DNA from: Flavobacteriales bacterium UBA2104
Lineage (GTDB): Bacteria > Bacteroidota > Bacteroidia > Flavobacteriales_D > Crocinitomicaceae
Length of the DNA stretch: 64,000 bases
NCBI GenBank assembly: GCA_002331485.1
Contig: DCYS01000033.1
Span: 62,001 to 126,000 of the forward strand
Direction: 5' to 3'
In this document: positions 53,153 to 61,968 of the stretch, in pieces
Layout of the letters: the number at the start of each line of letters is the position of its first letter
Position numbering within the stretch: the first letter of the stretch is position 1
Translations under genes and position numbers: made by a program
Notes under the pieces: model-generated
Told to the model about the DNA's origin: nothing
What the model saw: the letters and a program-made list of their open reading frames with translations, nothing else
The model's database searches: none

Positions 53153-53464
53153 ATGTCATTAATTGATCGATTAGGAAAGAAACTTGATAAAACATCTGTA
53201 GGAGTGATCTTTGCATTAGTCCTACCGATCATTTCATTTATAATTTTTTGGCAAGTTAAATACGGCCAGAAAGATGTCGAGCAACTGTATTATTACATGA
53301 CGTTGAACTCAGCGAATAGGAATGATCTTATGATCTTTCCTCTATTACCTAATATGGTGATCTTCTATCTAACAAATTTCCAATGGAGATGGGATAAGTT
53401 CACGGTTGGTTTGGTTGCAACTACGATCATTCTAGCTGTTCCAACCGTAATTGCATTGTTATAA
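53153..53464 (+). CDS. Small membrane protein between surE and lpxB
   Basis: 103 residues with three hydrophobic stretches (VGVIFALVLPIISFIIFW, FPLLPNMVIFYLTNF, VGLVATTIILAVPTVIAL). No domain recognised. It lies 12 bp after surE and its stop overlaps the lpxB ATG by one base (TAATG), so it belongs to the same operon and may act at the membrane alongside lipid A synthesis; that is context only. Confidence 0.7.
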   Translation: MSLIDRLGKKLDKTSVGVIFALVLPIISFIIFWQVKYGQKDVEQLYYYMTLNSANRNDLMIFPLLPNMVIFYLTNFQWRWDKFTVGLVATTIILAVPTVIALL

Positions 53465-54579
53465 TGAGCAAATACTATGTCATAGCTGGAGAAGCCTCTG
53501 GAGATCTTCATGCTGCAAACTTGATGCGATCTATGCGACAAGAGGCAGAGGTTGATTTTAGATTTTGGGGAGGTGATAACATGTCTGAAGTTGCAGGTAC
53601 TCCAGTTAAACATATTTCAGAACTTGCCTTCATGGGGTTCATTGAAGTTGTTGCTAACCTTAGAACGATACTCGGCAACATCAAATTCTGTAAAGAAGAT
53701 ATTCTAAAGTACAAACCAGATGCGTTGATACTAGTCGATTACCCAGGGTTTAATCTTCGTATTGCTAAATGGGCGAAATCACAAGGGATTAAAGTGATCT
53801 ATTACATTTCACCTCAAGTTTGGGCTTGGAAGCAGAAACGCGTTCATACGATTAAGGAGGTTGTTGATAAGATGCTTGTTATTCTCCCTTTTGAAAAGGA
53901 TTTTTATCAAAAGTTTGGAATGGAAGTCACTTTTGTTGGTCATCCATTGATAGATGCAATAGATCAATTCAAAGGAAGAACTGAAAAGGTTAACCTCTAT
54001 AGTAAACATGGACTAGATGATAGACCAGTGATCGCATTACTTCCAGGTAGTAGGAAACAGGAGATCAAAACTAAACTTCCGATTATGTTGAAGAGTCTGG
54101 AAGGGCTTGAAAAGTATCAGTTCGTTGTAGCTGGTGCACCTGCAATGGATCGCTCCTTTTATGATCAATTCATGAAAATGAATGAAAATGTTCGTATCAT
54201 TCATGGGGAAACCTACGATCTTTTGTCAATTGCAACTGCTGCATTGGTCACTTCTGGAACGGCTACCCTGGAGACTGCATTATTCAGAGTTCCTGAGGTA
54301 GTATGTTACAAGGGTTCAACAATATCCTATTTAATTGCAAAGCAACTTGTTAAAATAGATTTTATCAGTTTGGTTAATCTTATACTTAACAGAGAAGCAG
54401 TCAAAGAGTTGATACAGCAGGACTGCAATTCAAAAAATATTTCAATAGAGTTGAAAAAGATCCTACCCGATGGTGAAAAGCACAAAAAACAAATGTCGGA
54501 TTATGATGAGTTGATCACATTGCTGGGAGATGGGGGAGCAAGTCAAAAAGCAGCTAAAGAGATTTTAAGCTTCACATAA
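53464..54579 (+). CDS. lpxB: Lipid-A-disaccharide synthase
   Basis: 371 residues, GT19. Joins lipid X and UDP-2,3-diacylglucosamine to lipid A disaccharide. VIAGEASGDLHAANLM, VDYPGFNLRIAKWAK, YYISPQVWAWKQ, LPGSRKQEIK and TSGTATLETALF are conserved. Confirms that this organism makes lipid A. Operon with surE and the 103-residue protein. Confidence 0.96.
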   Translation: MSKYYVIAGEASGDLHAANLMRSMRQEAEVDFRFWGGDNMSEVAGTPVKHISELAFMGFIEVVANLRTILGNIKFCKEDILKYKPDALILVDYPGFNLRIAKWAKSQGIKVIYYISPQVWAWKQKRVHTIKEVVDKMLVILPFEKDFYQKFGMEVTFVGHPLIDAIDQFKGRTEKVNLYSKHGLDDRPVIALLPGSRKQEIKTKLPIMLKSLEGLEKYQFVVAGAPAMDRSFYDQFMKMNENVRIIHGETYDLLSIATAALVTSGTATLETALFRVPEVVCYKGSTISYLIAKQLVKIDFISLVNLILNREAVKELIQQDCNSKNISIELKKILPDGEKHKKQMSDYDELITLLGDGGASQKAAKEILSFT

Positions 54580-54654
54580 TTTATATCACTTCAAAAGAGA
54601 CGTGTTAATAATTTTGGAGCTTGGTTCAATCATTGATGTTATTCTAACGTAATT

Positions 54655-55848
54655 TTGAAGAACGTGCGTATTTCATTGATCATATTCTACATTCTTACTG
54701 TGTCTTTTTCATTTGCACAGGATCTCGAGGTTGGTTTATTCCGGCACAAGAAGATCAAACAAATTGATTTCGCTTATCTTGAAGGTAGCTATATGATCGA
54801 AGCCGATACTGCAACGTTTGGTGCAGTTTTACCCAATGAGTTTGTTTCAGTTCGGTTTTTAAAGGACAGCATGGTAAACCTCAAAAAAGGAGTGAGGACT
54901 TTAGGTACTTTTAGAACTGTACGACTAATTCCAACAGGTGAGGATCATGCGATGCGATTGCGTCCTCGACAACCAATACTGAAAGAGAGAAAGTACAGAG
55001 ACGGTTTTACCATCTTTGCTGGTGAATCAAGTTTAACCATCGTTAATAATGTAAGTTTTAAACATTACCTGGGTGGAGTCATCGAATCTGAAGGAGGAGG
55101 AGGGAAGCATCTGGAATATTATAAAGCTCAGGCCGTGATCTCAAGAACCTATGCTTTGAAACATATTACGCGACATGCTCATGAAGGATTTGAACTTTGT
55201 GACCAGGTTCATTGTCAAGCTTATCATAATATGCTTCGTTTTACTGATGAAATTACTACAGCTGTGAATGAAACACGTGGGATCTATATGGTTGATACAG
55301 TAATCCATGAATTGGTTGATGGTTACTTTCATGCAAATTGTGGAGGTCAAACAAGTCCATCAGACTATGTGTGGAGGGAGGATATTCCTTATTTGAGATC
55401 ATTTAAGGACACATTCTGCATTCATACTCGACAGGCAACTTGGACTAAGAAGATACCGAAGAGTGAATGGCGCAACTTCATTGTTGATAATTATTTCTAT
55501 CCGATATCAGATTCTGCCCACAATTATAAATTGTACAACTTTGACCAGCCAGATCGGAAAGCCTTTTTCATTAGTCCTCATTTAGGTATTCCACTTAGAG
55601 ATATCAGATACAAGTTTAAACTGAAATCCACCTATTTTTCAGTAAAACCTGAAGGGAATTTTGTGCTTTTGGAAGGCAGAGGTTTTGGTCATGGAGTTGG
55701 TTTATGTCAGGAGGGAGCAATGAACATGGCTAAGAGTGGACTCGATTACAAACAGATCTTAAAATTCTATTTTGATGGGATCGTTTTCGAGCATTATTTT
55801 GAACTGTTGTACTTCAATCAGCCGACACCAGGATTATTTGATTTTTAA
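54655..55848 (+). CDS. SpoIID/LytB-domain exported protein
   Basis: 397 residues from a TTG (54655); a GTG at 54664 is an alternative because TAATTTTG (54650-54657) overlaps the TTG. Either way a signal peptide follows (SLIIFYILTVSFSFAQ). The SpoIID domain spans about 120-390: GVIESEGGGGKHLEYYKAQAV with the catalytic Glu, HCQAYHNML, YFHANCGGQTSPSDYVW and GRGFGHGVGLCQEGA. In sporulating bacteria SpoIID is a lytic transglycosylase on denuded glycan strands. Converges on and overlaps recQ by 15 bp. Confidence 0.88.
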   Translation: MKNVRISLIIFYILTVSFSFAQDLEVGLFRHKKIKQIDFAYLEGSYMIEADTATFGAVLPNEFVSVRFLKDSMVNLKKGVRTLGTFRTVRLIPTGEDHAMRLRPRQPILKERKYRDGFTIFAGESSLTIVNNVSFKHYLGGVIESEGGGGKHLEYYKAQAVISRTYALKHITRHAHEGFELCDQVHCQAYHNMLRFTDEITTAVNETRGIYMVDTVIHELVDGYFHANCGGQTSPSDYVWREDIPYLRSFKDTFCIHTRQATWTKKIPKSEWRNFIVDNYFYPISDSAHNYKLYNFDQPDRKAFFISPHLGIPLRDIRYKFKLKSTYFSVKPEGNFVLLEGRGFGHGVGLCQEGAMNMAKSGLDYKQILKFYFDGIVFEHYFELLYFNQPTPGLFDF

Positions 55849-57723
55849 TAAGTTACCTTCTTTCATGAGAATAATAGATTCATCTATCATCCATGACAAT
55901 GTCTTTTGAAGCTGATCAACATCTTTGACCTTAAGTTCATCTTTTATTTCATCAAATGATGATTCTTTTTCCTCCAAAATAGTTTGAATGGCTTCGATCA
56001 ATTCTGATGAAGAATAATCAGAATGCTTTTCGGCTTTACAGATATCGCAAACACCACAAGGTTTTCCTTCTTGTCCAAAGTATTCGAGTAATAAGATCGA
56101 TCTGCAAATGGGTTTGGAAACATATTTAAGTAAACCATCTAGCTTGTCGTGGGCAACTGTTTTTCGTGTATCGTAAACACTTTTATCAATACGCATATAA
56201 TCATCTGGAAGTCGTTCGTGTAATAGAACTACTTGCGGCAACTCACTCTGCCATGAGATATCTAAAACGCCGTGTTTTTCAAGATAGGATAACTGATCTT
56301 TTAACTCTTTTAGTGAAATACTTAGCTTGTTCGCGATCTTAGTCTCATCTATCGGATAGTAATAAGAGAATATTCCGGGAAAACTTCTCGATAATATAGA
56401 GATCAGTGGATCGTATTTCTCATTTTTCAACTGAAAGCTATAGAGCGTTTTATTTTCAATGATGAACTTAGCTTTTGTAGGATGAAAAACGGATTCATTC
56501 AATACTATTGTTCCATTAAGCTCCAGGATCTTCAAAGCGTTGTATACCCGAATTGGATCAAAATTATATTTCGAAATGAAATGTTTGATATCCAGACCAT
56601 AACTCTCATTCTCACCAGATCCAATTGCGATACTAAAGTGATTACAAAGCGCTCTGTAAACAGATTTTATAAAATCAACCGGAGGGAATTGGGCCTCGAG
56701 CTGATCTTTCATTTTTTGTAGGTCTTGGTCATGATAAAAAGCCATTGTTCGAGCTGCTTTTCCATCTCTCCCGGCTCTACCTGCTTCCTGAAAGTATGCT
56801 TCAAGATTGTTTGGCAGTTCATGATGAAGTACGAAGCGGACATCGGGCTTGTCTATTCCCATTCCAAAAGCATTCGTTGCTACAATGACCTTTATTCGGT
56901 TTGATAACCATAGATCAAGTTTGTTGGATCGTTCTTTTCCAGAAAGGCCTCCATGATAGACACCAGCTGAAAACCCATTTGCGATAAGTATCTTCGCTAC
57001 ATCTTTGGTAGATCTTCTAGTTTGACAATAAACTATACCAGTTGAGCCCTTGAATAATTTACACGCTTTCAGTAATGCGGCATGTTTATTCTCTACTTTA
57101 TATACTTCGTAGGCAATGTTTGGTCTGGCGAAACCTCCTTCAAAATAATTGGGTTCTTTTAATTTTAGATATTCTGATATGTCAGCTCTAACTCGTTCTG
57201 TTGCTGTCGCAGTAACGGCAATAAATGGAACTGTTGGATGAATCTCTCTTAACTCGTGAATTGAAAGGTATGGAGGTCTAAAATCATGTCCCCATTGGGA
57301 AATACAATGTGCTTCATCAATAGCGATCAATCCTACTTTCATCTGTTTAAACCGAGCAATAAAAAGGTCGGTTTTTAGCCTTTCTGGAGAAACATACAAG
57401 AAGTCAACTTCACCGAATTTGGCGTTATCCAAAATGATATCGATCTCTCTTCGAGACATACCAGAATTAATAGCATATGCTTTTAATCCTTTTTGCTTCA
57501 GTGCTTTTACTTGATCCTCCATTAAGGCGATCAGAGGAGAAATAACAATACAAACACCGTCTCTTGCTATGCCCGGGACTTGATAACAGATCGATTTTCC
57601 TCCTCCGGTTGGAAGTAGAGCTAACGTATCATGACCATTAATAGCACTTTCAACAATAGCACCTTGATCTTTACGGAAACTTTCGAATCCCCAATATTTC
57701 TTTAATATTTCTTCTGCTTTCAA
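55834..57723 (-). CDS. recQ: ATP-dependent DNA helicase RecQ
   Basis: 629 residues from the TTG at 57723 (MKAEEILKKYWGFESFRKDQ is the family start); the longer frame begins inside the -33 box. Superfamily 2 motifs: ALLPTGGGKSICYQ (Walker A), IDEAHCISQWGHDF (DEAH), TATATERV, IVYCQTRRST and QEAGRAGRDG. A RecQ-type zinc module (CRSILLLEYFGQ...CGVCDICK) and winged-helix RQC part follow. No HRDC domain is apparent. 3' end overlaps the convergent SpoIID gene. Confidence 0.95.
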   Translation of the reverse strand: MKAEEILKKYWGFESFRKDQGAIVESAINGHDTLALLPTGGGKSICYQVPGIARDGVCIVISPLIALMEDQVKALKQKGLKAYAINSGMSRREIDIILDNAKFGEVDFLYVSPERLKTDLFIARFKQMKVGLIAIDEAHCISQWGHDFRPPYLSIHELREIHPTVPFIAVTATATERVRADISEYLKLKEPNYFEGGFARPNIAYEVYKVENKHAALLKACKLFKGSTGIVYCQTRRSTKDVAKILIANGFSAGVYHGGLSGKERSNKLDLWLSNRIKVIVATNAFGMGIDKPDVRFVLHHELPNNLEAYFQEAGRAGRDGKAARTMAFYHDQDLQKMKDQLEAQFPPVDFIKSVYRALCNHFSIAIGSGENESYGLDIKHFISKYNFDPIRVYNALKILELNGTIVLNESVFHPTKAKFIIENKTLYSFQLKNEKYDPLISILSRSFPGIFSYYYPIDETKIANKLSISLKELKDQLSYLEKHGVLDISWQSELPQVVLLHERLPDDYMRIDKSVYDTRKTVAHDKLDGLLKYVSKPICRSILLLEYFGQEGKPCGVCDICKAEKHSDYSSSELIEAIQTILEEKESSFDEIKDELKVKDVDQLQKTLSWMIDESIILMKEGNLLKIK

Positions 57724-57740
57724 TATGATTCTCTTCCATT

Positions 57741-57774
57741 CAAAAGTAACTAAAGTTTGACTAAAGTATACCAA
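57741..57774 (-). promoter_or_regulatory. Promoter of recQ
   Basis: Minus-strand TTG (57774-57772), 23-bp spacer, exact -7 box TACTTTTG (57748-57741). The TTG here is the -33 element, not a start codon. Confidence 0.75.
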
Positions 57775-57800
57775 TTGAAAGTGTAAACCAATAGAAAGAA

Positions 57801-59381
57801 TTATTCTTTTACAAAAGGAATATTCGTTTCTGAATCATTGATTGAGACAAAATAAATACCTGAACTAAGGCTAGATAATTCAATGTTTATAGAATTATTA
57901 CCAGCCGAATGATCAATTGAAGTTTTATTTGTCATATCTCTTCCCGTAAGGTCAAAAATCTTGACATCTGAGACTTGTTTATTTGACTCGGTTAACTCAA
58001 GAGTTAAATACGATTTACACGGATTCGGATATATTTCAAATTCAGTACTTTGGTTTTCCTTAATTTCTAAAATCTGAAAAGAGTTTAATAGGTTTAGTCT
58101 ACCTGAACCCAGTTTGTTTTCGAATCCAGGATTTAATCCATCAATGTCATCACAGCCTTGTAAAAGAGCATTCTCAATATCTTCCTGGGAGGCGTTCGGA
58201 AAATGACTCAAAAGCAAACCAGCAGCACCTGCAACGATAGGACAAGCCATAGATGTTCCATCACTATATCCATAATCACTGTCATTCCCTCCAAATAAAT
58301 TCCAAATAGATTTCCCTGGTGCCATGAGATCTATGTCAGGACCGTAATTCGAAAAAGATGCTTTTAGATCATTCTCATCGGAAGCACCAACTGAAATTAC
58401 GTTTGGGTTAGATGCAGGAGTCAATGCGTTCTCTTCATTGTCATTTCCTGCTGCAGCGATCAATACGATTCCATTTAAGTCAGCACTCGTTAATAAAGCG
58501 TCTCCAGTAAAAGATGATGCTCGTCCACCCCATGACATACTAATCACATCTGCACCGACATCTATTGCGTATTTTAAACCCTCATAAGCAAATGGCAAAG
58601 TTGCTCCATTTGAATTGTCAGGAGTACATTTAATTCCAATTATACTACAATTATAACCGATTCCAGCTACCCCTTTACCATTATTAGTAGATCCTGAAGC
58701 CGTACCTGCACAATGTGTTCCATGAGAAAAGACACCACCAGTAAACGAGGAAGGTGGACTTGGGTTATTGTCAGAGTCTGCAACATCATAACCATTAATA
58801 TCGTCAGTATATCCATTTAGATCTGAATCAAGACCATTCTCACTTTCTGCAGCGTTAACCCATAAGTTATTTACGAGATCCTCATGAGTAATTCTGACAG
58901 CATTATCTACAATTGCAATAGTAACGTCTTCACTTCCAGTAGAAATATCCCACGCATCAAATGCTTTGATCTTTTCTAGATACCACTGCATTTGACTAGC
59001 GTCATTTGGTACATTACTCGTTTTGTACAAAGGAGCTTTTTCACAATAGTCAATCCATGATAAAGCATTTATCTCTGATACCAATTGGTTCACATTGAAC
59101 GTATCCTCGAAATAAATTTTAAAAGTAAGATCGAGCGTGTCATTTCCAATTCCTTCAAAAGGTTTTGAAATCTGAGTGATCGAGTAATCTGAAATTATCT
59201 GATTGAAGGTTAGATCCAGAGAATCATATGGTTCAAGATTAATTGTTGCGCTTTCTTCAATTTTAAAATAGGCCACGCCGTCTAGGTAATCAGGATCAGC
59301 CTGTTGAGTGAAAGAGATGTTTATATTGAATAAAGCAATTAAACCAAGTAATTTTATGTTATTGAAATTATTTCCCACCAT
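57801..59381 (-). CDS. Subtilisin-like S8 protease with T9SS sorting domain
   Basis: 526 residues from the ATG at 59381 (MVGNNFNNIKLLGLIALFNINISF signal region), overlapping the end of the upstream metalloprotease by 14 bp; an in-frame TTG at 59414 is less likely. A pro-region precedes the peptidase domain (about 130-430) with catalytic Asp in IVDNAVRITHEDL, His in SHGTHCAGTAS and Ser in DGTSMACPIVAGAAG. The C-terminal T9SS domain begins FEIYPNPCKSYLTLEL. Secreted to the surface or medium through T9SS. Confidence 0.93.
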   Translation of the reverse strand: MVGNNFNNIKLLGLIALFNINISFTQQADPDYLDGVAYFKIEESATINLEPYDSLDLTFNQIISDYSITQISKPFEGIGNDTLDLTFKIYFEDTFNVNQLVSEINALSWIDYCEKAPLYKTSNVPNDASQMQWYLEKIKAFDAWDISTGSEDVTIAIVDNAVRITHEDLVNNLWVNAAESENGLDSDLNGYTDDINGYDVADSDNNPSPPSSFTGGVFSHGTHCAGTASGSTNNGKGVAGIGYNCSIIGIKCTPDNSNGATLPFAYEGLKYAIDVGADVISMSWGGRASSFTGDALLTSADLNGIVLIAAAGNDNEENALTPASNPNVISVGASDENDLKASFSNYGPDIDLMAPGKSIWNLFGGNDSDYGYSDGTSMACPIVAGAAGLLLSHFPNASQEDIENALLQGCDDIDGLNPGFENKLGSGRLNLLNSFQILEIKENQSTEFEIYPNPCKSYLTLELTESNKQVSDVKIFDLTGRDMTNKTSIDHSAGNNSINIELSSLSSGIYFVSINDSETNIPFVKE

Positions 59382-60102
59382 TTCCTTGTAAGTCTTTTTT
59401 ACAGTTTTCGTCAATTGTTAAGATGTCATTTCCAATCAAAAAAGAAGCTATGTCTGTTGTTTCAACAGCATAATACATCAGACAGTTCTCATTATTGCAA
59501 TGACCCGAATTATTTGTGGCTTCATGATCAACAACCATTGGACATCCGATGTTCACTAAACCTAGCACATGACCAAATTCATGATTTAGAATAGTTGACT
59601 CTAGCTTCGTTTTTGAGGGCTGATTAAGTCCACCTGCATTTTCATTGATGGTCTCACCAAAAATTGCCATACTAGTATTTTTATAAGCTACTCCTAAGAC
59701 GTTTTCACTTGAATATTTCCCATCGACAACAATAATTGAAGCTGCTAGAGTATTCTCGTCATTATAAAACGTTCTGTGATTACTTTCTATTGACTTGAGA
59801 TTGTCGAGTGTATAAACACTCTGAGTTGAAGAGGGAATCTCTTTTGTCGTTATATTTATACCTTGAGGTTTATTTAGATGATCAAATAAGAAATCTTTCA
59901 AGTTTTCTATTGAATTCTGATTAGGCAAATAACCGGGCATATAGAGTATTTGAATGTCTAATTTTTTATAATGCTCATCTGACAAGAATGCTTCGGAAGA
60001 TGATCCTACACTACTGTTATTATCAACAATTATGTCTTTATTCTTTTTACAAGAAGTAACTGAAAGTATCGATGCGAGAATAAAATATTTAAATAATTTC
60101 AT
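59368..60102 (-). CDS. Zinc metalloprotease-like lipoprotein
   Basis: 244 residues from the ATG at 60102, giving MKLFKYFILASILSVTSC, a lipoprotein signal with Cys at 18. The mature part carries NHEFGHVLGLVN, an HExxHxxGxxN-type zinc motif, followed by GHCNNENCLMYYAVET, as in a Bacteroidota family of membrane metalloproteases. Only 14 bp overlap with the subtilase start, so the two proteases are made together. Confidence 0.82.
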   Translation of the reverse strand: MKLFKYFILASILSVTSCKKNKDIIVDNNSSVGSSSEAFLSDEHYKKLDIQILYMPGYLPNQNSIENLKDFLFDHLNKPQGINITTKEIPSSTQSVYTLDNLKSIESNHRTFYNDENTLAASIIVVDGKYSSENVLGVAYKNTSMAIFGETINENAGGLNQPSKTKLESTILNHEFGHVLGLVNIGCPMVVDHEATNNSGHCNNENCLMYYAVETTDIASFLIGNDILTIDENCKKDLQGNGGK

Positions 60103-60215
60103 AGTTCTCAATATATACAAAATTTATCTAAATAATCCAAACATCGCGGCTTAATGAGTGTTTAAACAGGAAGTTTCTTTTTGATGAACGGGATGGCTGC
60201 TCCTGAAAAAATCAG

Positions 60216-60223
60216 TATATTTG
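60216..60223 (+). promoter_or_regulatory. -7 box (TATATTTG) of ilvE
   Basis: Exact TAnnTTTG match, 16 bases before the ilvE ATG; no TTG at -33 distance. Confidence 0.5.
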
Positions 60224-60239
60224 CACCGAATTTAAGATT

Positions 60240-61310
60240 ATGGAACATTCAACATATACAATCAAGAAAAATCGTACTGAAAACTCTGATCTGAGCAGAG
60301 TAGATTGGGATAACTTGCCATTTGGAAAAGTCTTTTCTGATCACATGCTCGTAATTGATTATGATAATGGCGAGTGGGGAACCCCCGAGATTATGCCATT
60401 TAAAAATTTAGAGTTACATCCTGCGACTTCTGCCATTCATTATGGTCAATCCATTTTTGAAGGATTGAAAGCATATAGAACAGTTGATAATGAGGTTGCT
60501 ATCTTTAGACCTGACATGAATGCTAAGCGATTTGCTGAGTCTTGTAAAAGAATGTGTATGCCTGAGTTTCCACCAGAACTCTTTGAACAGTGTGTTCGAG
60601 AGATCGTTGATTTTGATCGTGAGTGGATCCCGAAAAAAGAAGGATATTCACTTTACATTCGTCCGTTCATGTTTGCTACTGATGATTACATTGGAATCAA
60701 GCCCTCTGACGCATATAAATTTATGATCTTTACTTGTCCAGTTGGAGCTTATTATGCAGAACCGCTGAATGTTAAGATCGAAGAACACTATACACGTGCT
60801 GCTGCTGGAGGTGTAGGTAGAGCTAAAACAGCAGGTAATTATGCAGCATCACTTTATCCAGCCAAACTAGGTAAGGATGAAGGATATCACCAATTAGTTT
60901 GGACTGATGCTAAGACTCACGAGTATATTGAAGAGTCTGGAACAATGAATATCATGTTTGTGATCGATGGTAAATTGATCACACCTGCAGAAGATGCAGA
61001 TACTATCCTTCCAGGAATAACCAAACGAAGTGTAATCGAGTTAGCTAAAGATTGGGGGATGGAAGTTGAAGAGCGACAAGTAAGCGTTTCAGAAGTAATC
61101 AAAGCCATCGATGAAGGAAAGCTTACTGAAGCATTTGGAGCTGGAACTGCTGCTACAATTGCTCAAATTAAAATGATCGGATACAAAGGTAAGCACTATG
61201 AACTTCCATCTATTCCAGAAAGAGAGTTTTCTAACAAGGTTTACAGACATCTAGATGATATCAAAGAAGGAAGAACAGAAGATAAATTCGGTTGGGTGGT
61301 TAAACTTTAA
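60240..61310 (+). CDS. ilvE: Branched-chain amino acid aminotransferase
   Basis: 356 residues, fold-type IV PLP enzyme that interconverts Leu/Ile/Val with their 2-oxo acids. HYGQSIFEGLKAYR, YIRPFMFATDDYIG, GGVGRAKTAGNYAASL with the PLP lysine, YIEESGTMNIMF and FGAGTAATIA are all family markers of the long eukaryote-like BCAT group. Monocistronic, with a terminator. Confidence 0.95.
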   Translation: MEHSTYTIKKNRTENSDLSRVDWDNLPFGKVFSDHMLVIDYDNGEWGTPEIMPFKNLELHPATSAIHYGQSIFEGLKAYRTVDNEVAIFRPDMNAKRFAESCKRMCMPEFPPELFEQCVREIVDFDREWIPKKEGYSLYIRPFMFATDDYIGIKPSDAYKFMIFTCPVGAYYAEPLNVKIEEHYTRAAAGGVGRAKTAGNYAASLYPAKLGKDEGYHQLVWTDAKTHEYIEESGTMNIMFVIDGKLITPAEDADTILPGITKRSVIELAKDWGMEVEERQVSVSEVIKAIDEGKLTEAFGAGTAATIAQIKMIGYKGKHYELPSIPEREFSNKVYRHLDDIKEGRTEDKFGWVVKL

Positions 61311-61332
61311 TCGGAAGAAATAAAAGAGTTTG

Positions 61333-61368
61333 AAAAAGTCGTTTCTGAAAAGGAGCGACTTTTTTTTA
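61333..61368. terminator. Intrinsic terminator after ilvE
   Basis: AAAAAGTCG (61333-61341) pairs with CGACTTTTT (61356-61364) around a 14-base loop, with T residues to 61367. A tracts at its left side could also serve the convergent gene. Confidence 0.75.
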
Positions 61369-61746
61369 ATTATTGAGGTTGTAGACGAATCGATAATCGG
61401 CACTAACTAATGTCAGTTGTTTACGATCACTGGAGATAGTAAATGCATAGTATTCACCATTCATAGCGCAGATATACATTTCCTCTTTTGTATTCTTTTC
61501 GTTTTTTTCAATGATCTTTAATTGCTTATCTCCTTCGTCGTCAGCACTATCGATCACAACAGCTTTTTTGTCAAAGTGAATTTCTATTTGACCACTGTCC
61601 TCTTTTTCCCCAACATGTTCAAAGGATTGATTGTCGTAGTTATAGACCGCTTCTTCGATATTATCGAATTTAAAAGTCATCTTTTCCTGTGTCCAGGTGA
61701 ACCCAGCAAAAAATAAAAACACAAATAATAGAAGCGTATTTTGCAT
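61366..61746 (-). CDS. Small exported hypothetical protein
   Basis: 126 residues from the ATG at 61746 (MQNTLLLFVFLFFAGFTWTQ signal peptide). A longer frame starts at 61806, but a -7 box lies downstream of it at 61770-61777. The mature part is a short beta-rich domain with charged loops (IHFDKKAVVIDSADDEGD) ending RFVYNLNN. No family recognised. Confidence 0.65.
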   Translation of the reverse strand: MQNTLLLFVFLFFAGFTWTQEKMTFKFDNIEEAVYNYDNQSFEHVGEKEDSGQIEIHFDKKAVVIDSADDEGDKQLKIIEKNEKNTKEEMYICAMNGEYYAFTISSDRKQLTLVSADYRFVYNLNN

Positions 61747-61769
61747 TTTAGTTGTACAGTTTAGCGCCA

Positions 61770-61777
61770 CAAACATA
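61770..61777 (-). promoter_or_regulatory. -7 box (TATGTTTG) of the small exported protein
   Basis: Minus-strand exact match, 23 bases before the chosen ATG; supports the shorter start. Confidence 0.55.
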
Positions 61778-61922
61778 ATACATGATAAGAAGAATTTGAA
61801 GATCAACGAGTTAATTTTTCCTTAACATTTCGGTATTGTTAATACATATTTTTCTGTTTGGTAGAAATATTGTGGGCTAGAGCAATTTGTAAAACTTATT
61901 AACAATCAAGAATAAAATAGTA

Positions 61923-61950
61923 TTGAGAAATTTTATGGAATCTATATTTA
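61923..61950 (+). promoter_or_regulatory. Probable promoter of the 458-residue exported protein
   Basis: TTG (61923-61925), 17-bp spacer and TATATTTA (61943-61950), one mismatch from the -7 consensus. Confidence 0.55.
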
Positions 61951-61968
61951 AATTGCATCTTTAAAGTA

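Noticed and set aside
57724..57774. TTG start extending RecQ by 17 codons
   Set aside because: That TTG is the -33 element of a good promoter, and the extension is not RecQ sequence.
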